NCBI GenBank assembly: GCA_002162955.1 | Contig: MABD01000030.1 | Location: forward strand, 208,740 to 272,739 | Source: Gammaproteobacteria bacterium 45_16_T64 | GTDB taxonomy: Bacteria; Pseudomonadota; Gammaproteobacteria; Pseudomonadales; Ketobacteraceae | Reading direction: 5' to 3' | Length of the DNA stretch: 64,000 nt | Shown here: piece by piece, positions 27,395-36,093 of the stretch | Layout: every line of letters starts with the position of its first letter | Numbering within the stretch: position 1 is the stretch's first letter | Notes under the pieces: generated by a model | The model's input: the letters and a program-made list of their open reading frames with translations, nothing else | Database searches by the model: none | Told to the model about the DNA's origin: nothing | Translations under genes and position numbers: made by a program

Positions 27395-28699
27395 ATGCGC
27401 AAAAAATGGTACGTATTCTTACTGTCCTCAGGGCTGCTTTGTTCACAAACGTCGATAGCAAAAGAGCATTCCTATGATGAAATTTTAGCGGAATATAGTT
27501 TTCTTCAAAGTCTATCTGTCGATACCGGCGACTTTGAGGTGATAGAGCCCTGGCGATTCATGCTAGAGGTTAATAATTCTGCCAATACCGATCGTGATAG
27601 CAGTGCATTCCAGTCCATATTATCCGCCGCCAAGTTCTCACTATTGACTGCAACAGACAGCGTCGATCTCTCCTATGAGACCGATGGTGGTGATGCCTAC
27701 CATGGATTTAATGGAATATATGATACTGGGTCCTCGAGTCATCAATCGTGGCATGTTGAGTTTGTCGGGGATTATTCGTTAAGTCGGGTTGAGATAGAAG
27801 ACAGTGGTGGGCTAGAGGATGATGTTGCATGGAACCTCGGGGCTTACGGACTATATGACGCTGACTTTTCTGAGCCAGAAGGTGTTTACCAATGGTCAAT
27901 AGGTGCCCGTTGGCAGGTGCTTAACAATGCCGTTGATACCGCAATTGGAGACATCGAAGAGAGCCAATTCTTGCTACCTGGCTTCGCGTTTCGTTGGCGC
28001 ACGGTGTCTTCTTGGGGGGAATCTCAAGGGCGTCTGGGGTTTGAGTGGAACGACGCTGGATTGGCTAATACAGAAACAATAGAGGCGAGCGCTTTACTGT
28101 GTACCAGCTTCTACATGGAAATAGCACCGGCTTGCGGTGTGCAAATAGACAGCATTATCGGTACTGATGACGGTGTCGATTTTCAGCTGGCCACCGCAGA
28201 ATATCAGTATTCCCTTGGTTTTGGGGCCGAAGCGTTTGATGCGACTCGTTCACGAATAGTATGGATTGTTTCCGCGCAATCTAGTCTTGGATTCCCACTG
28301 CAATCTTATTTTCAGCGCAGCATAGGGGGATTACATTCGGTAAGAGGTTATAAAGAGCAAGCGCTTAGCGGTGACAACGTTATTGAGTCATCGATAGAAT
28401 ATCAACAGCGCTTCTTCGTGGGAAAAGTGGATTTGTGGGGGCGTATTTTCGTTGATTGGGCCCAGGTAGAAACTGAGTCATTTACCATACGTGCAAGGGC
28501 TGTTGATCTAAGTGTGACAAGGGAAAGAGAAATAGAGGGGCAGCGCAGGTTTATGCGTTCTTGGGGGGGAGGTTTTGATATAAGGGTAGATCAACAGCTC
28601 ACACTCTATGTCATGTGGGGCACTGTGCTTACCGGTATAGACGAAGACAATGAAGAGGGAGACTCGCGCCTTCACGGTTATCTCCGATACTTGTTTTAG
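27395..28699 (+). CDS. Omp85/ShlB-type outer-membrane barrel without POTRA domains
   Basis: 434 residues with an N-terminal signal peptide (cleavage near IAK-E). The C-terminal 150 residues contain the Omp85-superfamily hallmark: a GGLHSVRGY segment (the VRGF/Y lid-loop motif) followed by an ESSIEYQQRF strand, and the sequence ends in an aromatic strand (LHGYLRYLF). Between the signal peptide and barrel there is no room for a recognisable POTRA array. Full-length FhaC/ShlB proteins are about 550 residues. Could be a haemolysin-activator-like translocator or a barrel of unknown cargo; no exoprotein partner is adjacent. Confidence 0.75.
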   Translation: MRKKWYVFLLSSGLLCSQTSIAKEHSYDEILAEYSFLQSLSVDTGDFEVIEPWRFMLEVNNSANTDRDSSAFQSILSAAKFSLLTATDSVDLSYETDGGDAYHGFNGIYDTGSSSHQSWHVEFVGDYSLSRVEIEDSGGLEDDVAWNLGAYGLYDADFSEPEGVYQWSIGARWQVLNNAVDTAIGDIEESQFLLPGFAFRWRTVSSWGESQGRLGFEWNDAGLANTETIEASALLCTSFYMEIAPACGVQIDSIIGTDDGVDFQLATAEYQYSLGFGAEAFDATRSRIVWIVSAQSSLGFPLQSYFQRSIGGLHSVRGYKEQALSGDNVIESSIEYQQRFFVGKVDLWGRIFVDWAQVETESFTIRARAVDLSVTREREIEGQRRFMRSWGGGFDIRVDQQLTLYVMWGTVLTGIDEDNEEGDSRLHGYLRYLF

Positions 28700-28801
28700 G
28701 TAAGAAAGTAGTATCTAAGGGTATTTTTTCACAATCATGTCAACCAAACGTGCTCAAGCTCGTTATTACTCATAGAACACAATGAAAACCCACGTCATAG
28801 G

Positions 28802-29452
28802 GTGAGGGAAAGATACCCTCTTCGAATTAGGGATACTTGGTGTACACTGGATATGTCTTCTAACGTGTTAGGGTTCACTCAACCTCCTATTGATACTGGA
28901 TTAGAATTTGTGGATAAGGATAAAGCGCTGAATCGATTTTTGAGCAGCGTGCAACAGCGTGGATTTCAAATGGCGAGAATCGCGACGGGTAATGACGATG
29001 ATGCGTTAGATATAGTCCAGGATACCATGATGAAATTGGTACAGAAGTATCGCGATAAGAGTGAGGCGGATTGGAAGCCGTTGTTCTTTCGGATATTGCA
29101 AAGTCGAATATACGATTATCACCGTCGAAATAGTGTGAAACAAAAAGTATTTAGTTGGTTTGGATTAGCAAAAGAATCGGATGAAGATACCGACGATTTT
29201 ATTCAGGTAGCCCCTGATCAACGGGAGTTAACGCCGGAAAAACAAACGCAGTTAACTCAGGCAACAACACAATTAAAAGTAGCGATAAGTCAGCTACCGA
29301 TAAGGCAGCAGCAGGCTTTTCTCATGCGAATGTGGGAAGGCATGAGTACCGCAGAAACGGCCCAGATTATGGAGGTTACCGAGGGAAGTGTGAAAACCCA
29401 TTATTCTCGGGCACTGTCTAGCTTGCGCAGTCAATTAGAGGGGCATTGGTGA
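28802..29452 (+). CDS. ECF-type RNA polymerase sigma factor
   Basis: 216 residues with sigma-70 region 2 (NDDDALDIVQDTMMKLVQKY then LFFRILQSRIYDYHRR) and region 4 (LPIRQQQAFLMRMWEGMSTAETAQIMEVTEGSVKTHYSRA; the helix-turn-helix is in the second half). The linker between them is long and acidic. A GTG at 28802 and an ATG at 28853 are both possible starts; the shorter form keeps all domains. First gene of a cassette whose next member starts on the last base of this stop (TGATG), the usual arrangement for a sigma factor and its membrane-bound anti-sigma. Confidence 0.9.
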   Translation: MRERYPLRIRDTWCTLDMSSNVLGFTQPPIDTGLEFVDKDKALNRFLSSVQQRGFQMARIATGNDDDALDIVQDTMMKLVQKYRDKSEADWKPLFFRILQSRIYDYHRRNSVKQKVFSWFGLAKESDEDTDDFIQVAPDQRELTPEKQTQLTQATTQLKVAISQLPIRQQQAFLMRMWEGMSTAETAQIMEVTEGSVKTHYSRALSSLRSQLEGHW

Positions 29453-29826
29453 TGAGTAATAAACCATTCGATGATGCGCACGAACGTGTATTTATCGAAA
29501 AAGCGAAATCGGCGCTGGATGAAAGTGTGAATGATATTGATGCTGACACGCTTATTCGACTGAATGCTATCCGTCAGCAAGCGGTGTATCCCGCCGAGGA
29601 AAGCTCACGTTCTTGGTGGCAGTGGAGCGGTGCAGGCAGCATCGTCATGGCGCTTGTTGTCGCTATGTTTTGGTTTGCTAACCCTGTCGTGGAAGCCCCT
29701 GATCATTCGGAGGCAAACCTTGCTTTATTGAGCGATGAAGCAATATCAGATGAGGATATTGAACTGTTGGAAGATATAGAATTTGTTGCGTGGTTGATGG
29801 AACAGGATGCATTAAATGCAGGTTAA
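29452..29826 (+). CDS. Single-pass anti-sigma-like protein
   Basis: 124 residues: a cytosolic N-terminal helical region (KSALDESVNDIDADTLIRLNAIRQQAV) resembling DUF3619, one transmembrane helix (WWQWSGAGSIVMALVVAMFW), and an acidic periplasmic tail. The ATG overlaps the sigma stop by one base; an in-frame TTG at 29446 is less likely. The architecture suits a membrane anchor that holds the sigma factor, but no zinc-binding anti-sigma motif is present, so this is an inference from position and topology. Confidence 0.72.
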   Translation: MSNKPFDDAHERVFIEKAKSALDESVNDIDADTLIRLNAIRQQAVYPAEESSRSWWQWSGAGSIVMALVVAMFWFANPVVEAPDHSEANLALLSDEAISDEDIELLEDIEFVAWLMEQDALNAG

Positions 29827-30061
29827 GACGCTGAGTATTAGAACACTATTTATATTGTTATGTTTTACCGGAGTGGTCATTGCAGAAGAGGTGTTATCGA
29901 TCGAATTTCTGGACTACTTAGTGGAATTCGAAGATGCAGAAGGTGAATGGGTTGATCCTATGGAATTGGAAATGATGGCGCAGTTAAATCAACACGCTGA
30001 TGGTCAATCAAGTGCAATAATGTTGGAGTCAGAAAGAGAGGGGGCCCCAGGTAATGAATAA
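29816..30061 (+). CDS. Small acidic exported protein of the sigma cassette
   Basis: 81 residues with a signal peptide (hydrophobic TLFILLCFTGVVIA) and a short, strongly acidic mature part (EFLDYLVEFEDAEGEWVDP). It overlaps the upstream gene by 11 bases and the downstream gene by 8, so it is translationally embedded in the cassette. No family recognised. The mature peptide's negative charge contrasts with the very basic neighbour downstream, suggesting they may bind each other in the periplasm; that is inference. Confidence 0.65.
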   Translation: MQVKTLSIRTLFILLCFTGVVIAEEVLSIEFLDYLVEFEDAEGEWVDPMELEMMAQLNQHADGQSSAIMLESEREGAPGNE

Positions 30062-30608
30062 ATTTGCAACGAATATGTTAGTGCTAGGGTTACTGTTCTT
30101 AGCTCCGTTATCTTATGCCAAAGGGGTAGCTTGGAGTGATTTGAGCCTATCAGAACAACAGGTATTGCAATCGTATCAAGATCGATGGTCAGCATTGGAG
30201 CCAGGGCAGCAGCAGAAATTGCAAAAAGGGGCTGCACGTTGGGAGAGTATGCCTGCCGATAAAAAAGCGTTGATGCAAAAGCGTTTTAAGCATTGGAATA
30301 ATTTGCCGGATGAGAGGAAAGTAGCGTTGCGCAAACGCTTTCGAAATTTTCAGTCACTGCCAGCAGAAGACCGTAAGCGACTACGAAAAAAGCATCAATG
30401 GTATAAGTCACTTCCGAAAGAGAGGCGTCAGACCCTTCGAAAGCGCTGGCAGAAATTACCCAAAGCGGAAAAAGAGGCGATGCGAGAACGTTGGTTAAAG
30501 ATGAGCCCTCAAGAGCGTCGGGCTTTGCGCAAGCGTCATAAGTCGATGACGCCTGAGCAGCGGAAAAAAATGCGTTCTACATTCGATCGCATTCCAAAAG
30601 AGTCATAA
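30054..30608 (+). CDS. DUF3106 basic repeat protein, exported
   Basis: 184 residues: signal peptide (cleavage near SYA-K), then about eight degenerate 13-16-residue helical repeats of the form LPxExRxxLRKRWxx, for example SLPAEDRKRLRKKHQWYK and SLPKERRQTLRKRWQKL. The mature protein is extremely rich in Lys, Arg and Gln. This matches DUF3106, a family found in operons with ECF sigma factors. Repeated amphipathic basic helices suggest binding to an anionic partner such as membrane, LPS or the acidic peptide encoded just upstream. Function unproven. Confidence 0.82.
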   Translation: MNKFATNMLVLGLLFLAPLSYAKGVAWSDLSLSEQQVLQSYQDRWSALEPGQQQKLQKGAARWESMPADKKALMQKRFKHWNNLPDERKVALRKRFRNFQSLPAEDRKRLRKKHQWYKSLPKERRQTLRKRWQKLPKAEKEAMRERWLKMSPQERRALRKRHKSMTPEQRKKMRSTFDRIPKES

Positions 30609-30687
30609 TTTTTGTCAACCTATTGTCGATTGCTGCGTTCTCGTAAGTAAGTCAAGGTAGATCGATTAACATTGGATGGCAAATATA

Positions 30688-30852
30688 ATGAAAAAACTCT
30701 TACTCTTAATGATCATTTCACTATTTGTACTCTCAGGCTGTGTTCATCATGGGCGTCATCATCACCGCGGGCACGGGGCAAAACCAAAAGTTAAGGTTGT
30801 GGTACCGGCGAGAGTTCTGGTGAGTCCTCGTGCTGCTAGAGTGGTGTTTTAG
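30688..30852 (+). CDS. Small His-rich lipoprotein
   Basis: 54 residues starting at ATG 30688. The basic MKK start, hydrophobic core and lipobox LSGC (lipidated Cys at about residue 18) make it a textbook lipoprotein signal. The mature part opens with a His cluster (VHHGRHHHRGHG) and continues with a Val/Lys/Pro stretch. The His cluster could bind nickel, copper or zinc. It sits 79 bases after the DUF3106 gene on the same strand, and its last 17 bases overlap the 3' end of the convergent LysR gene. Confidence 0.65.
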   Translation: MKKLLLLMIISLFVLSGCVHHGRHHHRGHGAKPKVKVVVPARVLVSPRAARVVF

Positions 30853-31777
30853 TTTCTGTTAGTAGCTCTTCTAAGCTGTAAGACCAAGGTGCTCTTGGTT
30901 TGTAGCTTTCAATGACAAAATCCACAAAGGCTCTTACCTTTGGTGTAAGGTATGCGTCTTTGTGATAACACAAATATAACTGGTTTGGTTTTAGTTGCCA
31001 GTCGGTGAGTAAGGGTATTAGCTTACCCTCTGCGATATCTGTTGCGACAATGGCTAGCGGTAGCATCGATATTCCCATTCCCAACACCGCTGCCCGGTGA
31101 GCGGTGCTGAGGTCATCGGTTTCGAAACGGCTGCTGACGTTAATCGTTGTATTGATCATTTCCTTTCGAAAGGTCCAATTGTTACTGTTTAACCAGGACT
31201 TAAATAGGACGATGCGATGCTTATTTAACGCATCAGGTGAGGAGGGCTGTCCCCATTGTTCAAGGTAACCTGGACTTGCGCAGATACAGCGTGCAGCTTT
31301 TCCCAAAGGTGTGGAATTGTACGCTGGGTGGCTGGACTCCGTTGCTCCAAAAGAGACATCAATGTGATGCTCCAAGAGATCTAATCCATGATTAGTGACC
31401 ACAATGTCGACATCGACTTGTTGGTATTGCTCCTGAAAATCTCTTAACAGTAAGGTTAATATTTCAGAACCGAACACGGCAGGTGCCGAAATTTTTAAGG
31501 TTCCAGTGGGCAAGGTCTGCATTTGAGAAAGAGCGATATTAGCTGCATCAACCTCTTCGGCGACTCGTCGGCAATGCTGGAAATAGACCTTTCCGGCTTC
31601 GGTTAATGTTAAGGACCGAGTGGAGCGAAGTAATAGTTGGGTTGACAGACGTTCCTCTAGGGAAGCAACCTTGCGACTCACCTTTGATTTTTGTAGCCCC
31701 AGGCTATGTGCTGCTGCAGTAAAGCTACCATGTGTCGCCACCGCAGAAAAAATCACCATCTCGTTTACGTCATCCAC
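30836..31777 (-). CDS. LysR-family transcriptional regulator
   Basis: 313 residues from a GTG at 31777 preceded by TAGGTAA; an upstream in-frame GTG at 31834 would add 19 residues that do not look like LysR. The winged helix-turn-helix is at about residues 5-60 (FSAVATHGSFTAAAHSLGLQKSKVSRKVASLEERL), followed by the periplasmic-binding-like effector domain. It is divergent from the MMPL exporter, the usual geometry for LysR control, so the exporter and perhaps the P450 are likely targets. Effector unknown. Confidence 0.9.
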   Translation of the reverse strand: MDDVNEMVIFSAVATHGSFTAAAHSLGLQKSKVSRKVASLEERLSTQLLLRSTRSLTLTEAGKVYFQHCRRVAEEVDAANIALSQMQTLPTGTLKISAPAVFGSEILTLLLRDFQEQYQQVDVDIVVTNHGLDLLEHHIDVSFGATESSHPAYNSTPLGKAARCICASPGYLEQWGQPSSPDALNKHRIVLFKSWLNSNNWTFRKEMINTTINVSSRFETDDLSTAHRAAVLGMGISMLPLAIVATDIAEGKLIPLLTDWQLKPNQLYLCYHKDAYLTPKVRAFVDFVIESYKPRAPWSYSLEELLTETKTPL

Positions 31778-31895
31778 AGAGTTACCTAATGTATTTTGTT
31801 GTTCTAAATTTAGGACAATTGATCCTAAAAGCACGCTCTATTTTAATTATCGAAATAATCATACACTGATTGTTCGTCAATAGGGGAGAGTAACG

Positions 31896-34256
31896 ATGGG
31901 TTTCGTAGAGCGATATGCAGCCGGTGTTGTACGCTGGCGCTGGATGATTATTCTGGGAACGGTGGTGTCATTGGCATTTCTCGCCAGCGGCATGAAAAAC
32001 CTGTATTTCACCTCGGATTACAGAATCTTTTTTGGTGATGAGAACCCGCAATATCTATCTTATGAGTCGCTAAAGGATGAATACCAACATTCAGATAATG
32101 TGGTATTGGTATTGGCGCCACGTTCTGGAAGTATCTTTGATAAAGGCACGTTGCGTCTATTGGAGCAGTTGACCGATAAATCCTGGCAATTACCTTACGC
32201 TATCCGCGTGGATTCACTGGCAAATTATCAGCATACCGAAGCGCAAGGGGATGAGCTTTCTGTTGCACCTTTAGTGGATGTTGATACCGCCCTTGATGAT
32301 CATGGCGTTGCGCGAATCAAAAACATTGTCTTACATGAACCATCGTTATTGAATAATATGGTGTCGGAGTCTGGACACGTTACCGGTATTAATATTACGG
32401 TTCAATTGCCAGGAGAAAACCGCTCAGAAGGTGAATATCTTATGACAGCGGTGAGGTCGTTGGTCGCAGATATTCGCAATGAGCATTCTGAGCTAGATGT
32501 GTATGTAACGGGATTGATTCCTTTTAATAATGCGTTTTCTGAAGCGATGAGAAAGGATCTAACGACACTCATGCCGGCGATGTATTTGTTAATGATCGTT
32601 TGTTTATGGTGGTTGTTACGCTCAATACCGGCGGTGATAGGTACATTGTGTGTGATTCTATTTTCAGTGATTGCTGCACTGGGTACGTTGGGGCATCTTC
32701 ATATACCCATTAGCCCCCCCAGTGTTTCTGCTCCGACCATCATCTTAACCATTGCGATTGCGGATTGTGTTCATATTTTGGTGGCATATATAGGGTTTCT
32801 GCGACAAGGATATAGTCGCAATAAAGCCATCGAAGAAAGTTTAATTGTAAACTTCTATCCTATTGTCATTACGAGTGTGACGACGGCTGTTGGTTTCTTG
32901 TCGATGAATCTCAGTGAGGTGCCGCCTTATCGAGATATGGGTAATTTGATTGCCTTTGGCGTTATTGCAGCGATGCTGAGTTCTATGCTTTTTTTACCGG
33001 CTTTTATTTCTTTATTACCGGCTAAGGTGAAGCAGAGACAAAGCCGTCAAAGCGTACGCATGGAGCAGTTTTCAGATTGGATCATCAAGCATAATCGCGT
33101 GCTACTTGTATCGATGACGGCTGTGGTTATTGGTTTGGTTCTGATGATTCCATTAAATGAATTGGACAACAAATTTGTAGAGAATTTTTCCGAAGATATT
33201 GAATTTAGACTGGATTCACAATTTACCAGTGAAAACCTGACGGGCGTATATACCATCGAGTACTCCATTGATAGTGGTGTTGAAGGTGGTGTTAATGGGC
33301 CGCAATACCTACGGTTACTGGATGATTTCTCCAATTGGTTGAATGCTCAGCCGGAAGTGATGCATGTGACATCCGTGGTCGATGTTTACAAGCGTCTGAA
33401 CAAAAATCTACATGGTGATGATAGCGAATGGTTTAGAATCCCGGAAAGTAGGGCGTTAGCTTCACAGTATTTATTATTATATGAGCTGTCACTGCCTTTT
33501 GGTTTGGATCTTACCAATCAGGTTAATCTGGATAAATCGGCGGCAAGAGTGGTGGTGGTATTTGAAGATTTATCCTCAACACAAATGCTTAATATTGAAC
33601 AGCGGGTGAATACATGGTGGAGTCAGCGAACGGAAGTGGCAACGTTATTGGCATCGCAACCGGTGGGCTCCAGTACCACACTTATGTTTAGTCACATGGG
33701 AGAGCGTAATTCCAAAAGTCTGTTGTTTGGTTCTTTTCTCGCACTGGTAGTGATCTCTTTTATTTTGATTTTTGCACTTAGGTCACTAAAAATCGGTTTG
33801 TTAAGTTTGATACCCAACCTACTCCCAGCGGCTATGGCGTTTGGGATTTGGGGCTTGATGGTGGGTAAAGTCGGCATGGGGTTAAGTGTTGTTACTGGAA
33901 TGACATTGGGTATTATTGTTGACGATACGGTCCACTTCCTTAGCAAGTATTTGCGGGGGCGCCGTGTGCAGCAGCTATCACCAGAAGAATCAATTCGATA
34001 TGCGTTTTCAACGGTTGGGGTAGCGTTATGGTATACCTCTCTGATTCTCGTGTTAGGGTTCTTGTTGCTGGTATTTTCAACCTATTATCGAAATGCAGAA
34101 ATGGGTTTGATGTCAGCAATTACGATTGGCATTGCACTGCTGGTGGATTTTGTATTGCTACCCTGTTTATTGCTATTGGTCGACGGTGAAAAAACCGATA
34201 AAAAGCGAGGGGCGCTCCCCGTGGCCTCACAGAACCTCCCAATAAATACCGCATAG
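31896..34256 (+). CDS. MMPL/RND-superfamily exporter
   Basis: 786 residues with two repeats, each with one N-terminal helix, a large periplasmic loop and a five-helix bundle. The bundles fall near 215-375 and 615-765 and carry the sterol-sensing-like pattern (ADCVHILVAYIGFLRQG and DDTVHFLSKYLRG). The Asp-containing DCVH and DDTVHF motifs are the expected proton-relay positions. Such proteins move hydrophobic molecules (lipids, hopanoids, sterol-like) across the inner membrane. It is divergent from the LysR regulator and 164 bases upstream of the P450 gene. Confidence 0.9.
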   Translation: MGFVERYAAGVVRWRWMIILGTVVSLAFLASGMKNLYFTSDYRIFFGDENPQYLSYESLKDEYQHSDNVVLVLAPRSGSIFDKGTLRLLEQLTDKSWQLPYAIRVDSLANYQHTEAQGDELSVAPLVDVDTALDDHGVARIKNIVLHEPSLLNNMVSESGHVTGINITVQLPGENRSEGEYLMTAVRSLVADIRNEHSELDVYVTGLIPFNNAFSEAMRKDLTTLMPAMYLLMIVCLWWLLRSIPAVIGTLCVILFSVIAALGTLGHLHIPISPPSVSAPTIILTIAIADCVHILVAYIGFLRQGYSRNKAIEESLIVNFYPIVITSVTTAVGFLSMNLSEVPPYRDMGNLIAFGVIAAMLSSMLFLPAFISLLPAKVKQRQSRQSVRMEQFSDWIIKHNRVLLVSMTAVVIGLVLMIPLNELDNKFVENFSEDIEFRLDSQFTSENLTGVYTIEYSIDSGVEGGVNGPQYLRLLDDFSNWLNAQPEVMHVTSVVDVYKRLNKNLHGDDSEWFRIPESRALASQYLLLYELSLPFGLDLTNQVNLDKSAARVVVVFEDLSSTQMLNIEQRVNTWWSQRTEVATLLASQPVGSSTTLMFSHMGERNSKSLLFGSFLALVVISFILIFALRSLKIGLLSLIPNLLPAAMAFGIWGLMVGKVGMGLSVVTGMTLGIIVDDTVHFLSKYLRGRRVQQLSPEESIRYAFSTVGVALWYTSLILVLGFLLLVFSTYYRNAEMGLMSAITIGIALLVDFVLLPCLLLLVDGEKTDKKRGALPVASQNLPINTA

Positions 34257-34420
34257 TAGCTCGTAATTATTTGAAAAATAACAACTTTGTTGTGTAATAT
34301 CAAAACCAGGTATACGCTGTAGACTCGCGCACTGAGTCAGCGTAGACTGGTTTATATACGAGACGAGTTGAGCCTCCAGGGTTTGTGGAGGGAATTACAA
34401 TAAGAATGAGGAGATTGTGA

Positions 34421-35899
34421 ATGTCGGATTTAGCACTGCCACCAGGGCCGCGGGGATTAAAATTCAAAACGGCCATGAAAATGGGGTTGGGAATTTATAG
34501 TTTTTTGGAAGAATGCCATGAGAATTATGGCGACGCTTTTTCATTGTTATTGCCAGGTATGGCGCCCTTTGTGTGGTTGGCAGATCCGGCTCAAGTAAAA
34601 GACTTCTTTAATCTAAAGCCGGATGCGGTTGATCAGTCTAAGCTGCCTATTCCGATTGACCTTGGTGATCGGCAAACGGGCTTTTTAAACGGCAAAGAGC
34701 ATCAAGATTCACGTAAAATTGTAATTCCACCGTTAATTGCTGGGCGTTTAAAGAAACGCGCAGATGTAATGCATGAGATTGTCGAAGAGCATTTAAACAA
34801 TTGGAAAGTAGGAGACGCATTCGATACGCCTCGTAAAGTGGGAGATGTATCGCTGGATATCGCTATTTATACATTGTTCGGTTTGCGGGAAGGTGAAAGA
34901 AAAGATCGTTACGCCAAGCTGATGTTGGATTGGATCGGAGCCGCCACCAATAACACCATGTTTGCCATTGGCACGTTATACGGGCCTTTTAAGTTTCGGA
35001 ATAAATTGCATAGAGATTATCTGAAGCAAACGGCCAGTGGGAAATTTGGCGATGGTAAAAAAGGGTTGTTACCCTGGAAGCAAGCCATTGACCTGAAAGT
35101 GTTGCTGGCTGACATGATGCGTGAAGATATTCGTCGGATTCGACGTGAAAATGATGAGACGGCAATCGATATGTTTTCGATGATGTCGCGATCAACCTAT
35201 GAAGACGGTACTTTACTCGACGAAGAGCGTGTCATTGCCGAGGCTATGGGAATACTGGTCGGTGGGCATGAAACTAGTGCTGCCAGCAGTGCTTGGCATA
35301 TGTTATGGGTGCTGAAGAAGCCAGAGGTTGTGGCCAAGTGCCGTGCTGAAGTTCTTGCGTCGATCAAAGAGCATGGAAAATTTGATGCACTGAAAATTTG
35401 CGAGTTACCGTATTGTAATGCGACCCTGAATGAATCAATGCGCTTAACACCGTCGGCGGTTGGTACACTCCGTTATTTGGTGAAGGACTCAACGTTTGGT
35501 GGTATCACTATTCCAGCGGGAACCAATGTGTTGGCGGCTGCGTATCTTATTCAGCGACGCAAAGATGTGTGGGGGGAGGACGCAGAAGAGTTTAAACCAG
35601 AGCGCTGGCTTGATGGCGGATTTAGACCCGGGCCATTCGAGTACTTCCCGTTTGGCGGTGGGCGACGGGCCTGTATCGGATCAAATCAAGCGAAGCAACA
35701 GTTACGTATTATGTGGGCTGATCTATACCGCCGCATTGAGTTTGATTCACCTTATTCAAATAATGATGAATGGCCAGGGCAAATGCAGGTGAGCGGTCAG
35801 ACTGAGCCGCAAGATGGTGTGCCGGTGACGGTGACTAACGTTTTTCCTGCCGATATTGGTTATCCTTTGGAGAAAGTGGCTGAATCGGAGACAGCGTAA
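34421..35899 (+). CDS. Cytochrome P450
   Basis: Heme-thiolate monooxygenase of 492 residues. The heme-binding loop FPFGGGRRACIG (Cys near 422) is canonical, the I-helix oxygen-activation motif is GGHETSAAS, and the K-helix ExxR is ESMR. A strong GGAG ribosome-binding site lies seven bases before the ATG. No N-terminal anchor, so it is soluble. Redox partners are not encoded alongside. Neighbouring MMPL exporter, nitronate monooxygenase and nearby crotonase point to oxidation of a hydrophobic compound such as a fatty acid or steroid; substrate unproven. Confidence 0.94.
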   Translation: MSDLALPPGPRGLKFKTAMKMGLGIYSFLEECHENYGDAFSLLLPGMAPFVWLADPAQVKDFFNLKPDAVDQSKLPIPIDLGDRQTGFLNGKEHQDSRKIVIPPLIAGRLKKRADVMHEIVEEHLNNWKVGDAFDTPRKVGDVSLDIAIYTLFGLREGERKDRYAKLMLDWIGAATNNTMFAIGTLYGPFKFRNKLHRDYLKQTASGKFGDGKKGLLPWKQAIDLKVLLADMMREDIRRIRRENDETAIDMFSMMSRSTYEDGTLLDEERVIAEAMGILVGGHETSAASSAWHMLWVLKKPEVVAKCRAEVLASIKEHGKFDALKICELPYCNATLNESMRLTPSAVGTLRYLVKDSTFGGITIPAGTNVLAAAYLIQRRKDVWGEDAEEFKPERWLDGGFRPGPFEYFPFGGGRRACIGSNQAKQQLRIMWADLYRRIEFDSPYSNNDEWPGQMQVSGQTEPQDGVPVTVTNVFPADIGYPLEKVAESETA

Positions 35900-36009
35900 G
35901 ATCTATCTTGGTGCTTACAGGTGCTATATAGATACTAAAACGGTAACGTGAGTACTCAGATTAACCTTGTTCAGCAACTAATCTACTTGTAAGCTGAAAC
36001 AAGCAATGA

Positions 36010-36043
36010 AAAGGGAAGTAACATCGGTTGCTTCCCTTTTTTT
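36010..36043 (+). terminator. Terminator after P450
   Basis: A 13-bp stem with one G-T pair (AAAGGGAAGTAAC / GTTGCTTCCCTTT), ATCG loop, and a trailing T run. Strong intrinsic terminator about 110 bases after the P450 stop. Confidence 0.9.
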
Positions 36044-36093
36044 ATCTATCGCATTTTGGCACGTGTGTGTTGAATCTCACTAAGATCTAAACA

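Noticed and set aside
36056-36076. A sigma-54-like sequence (TGGCACG then TTGA) before the Crp-like regulator
   Set aside because: The GG at -24 is present, but ten bases further on the sequence reads TT rather than the required GC, so it is not a sigma-54 promoter.
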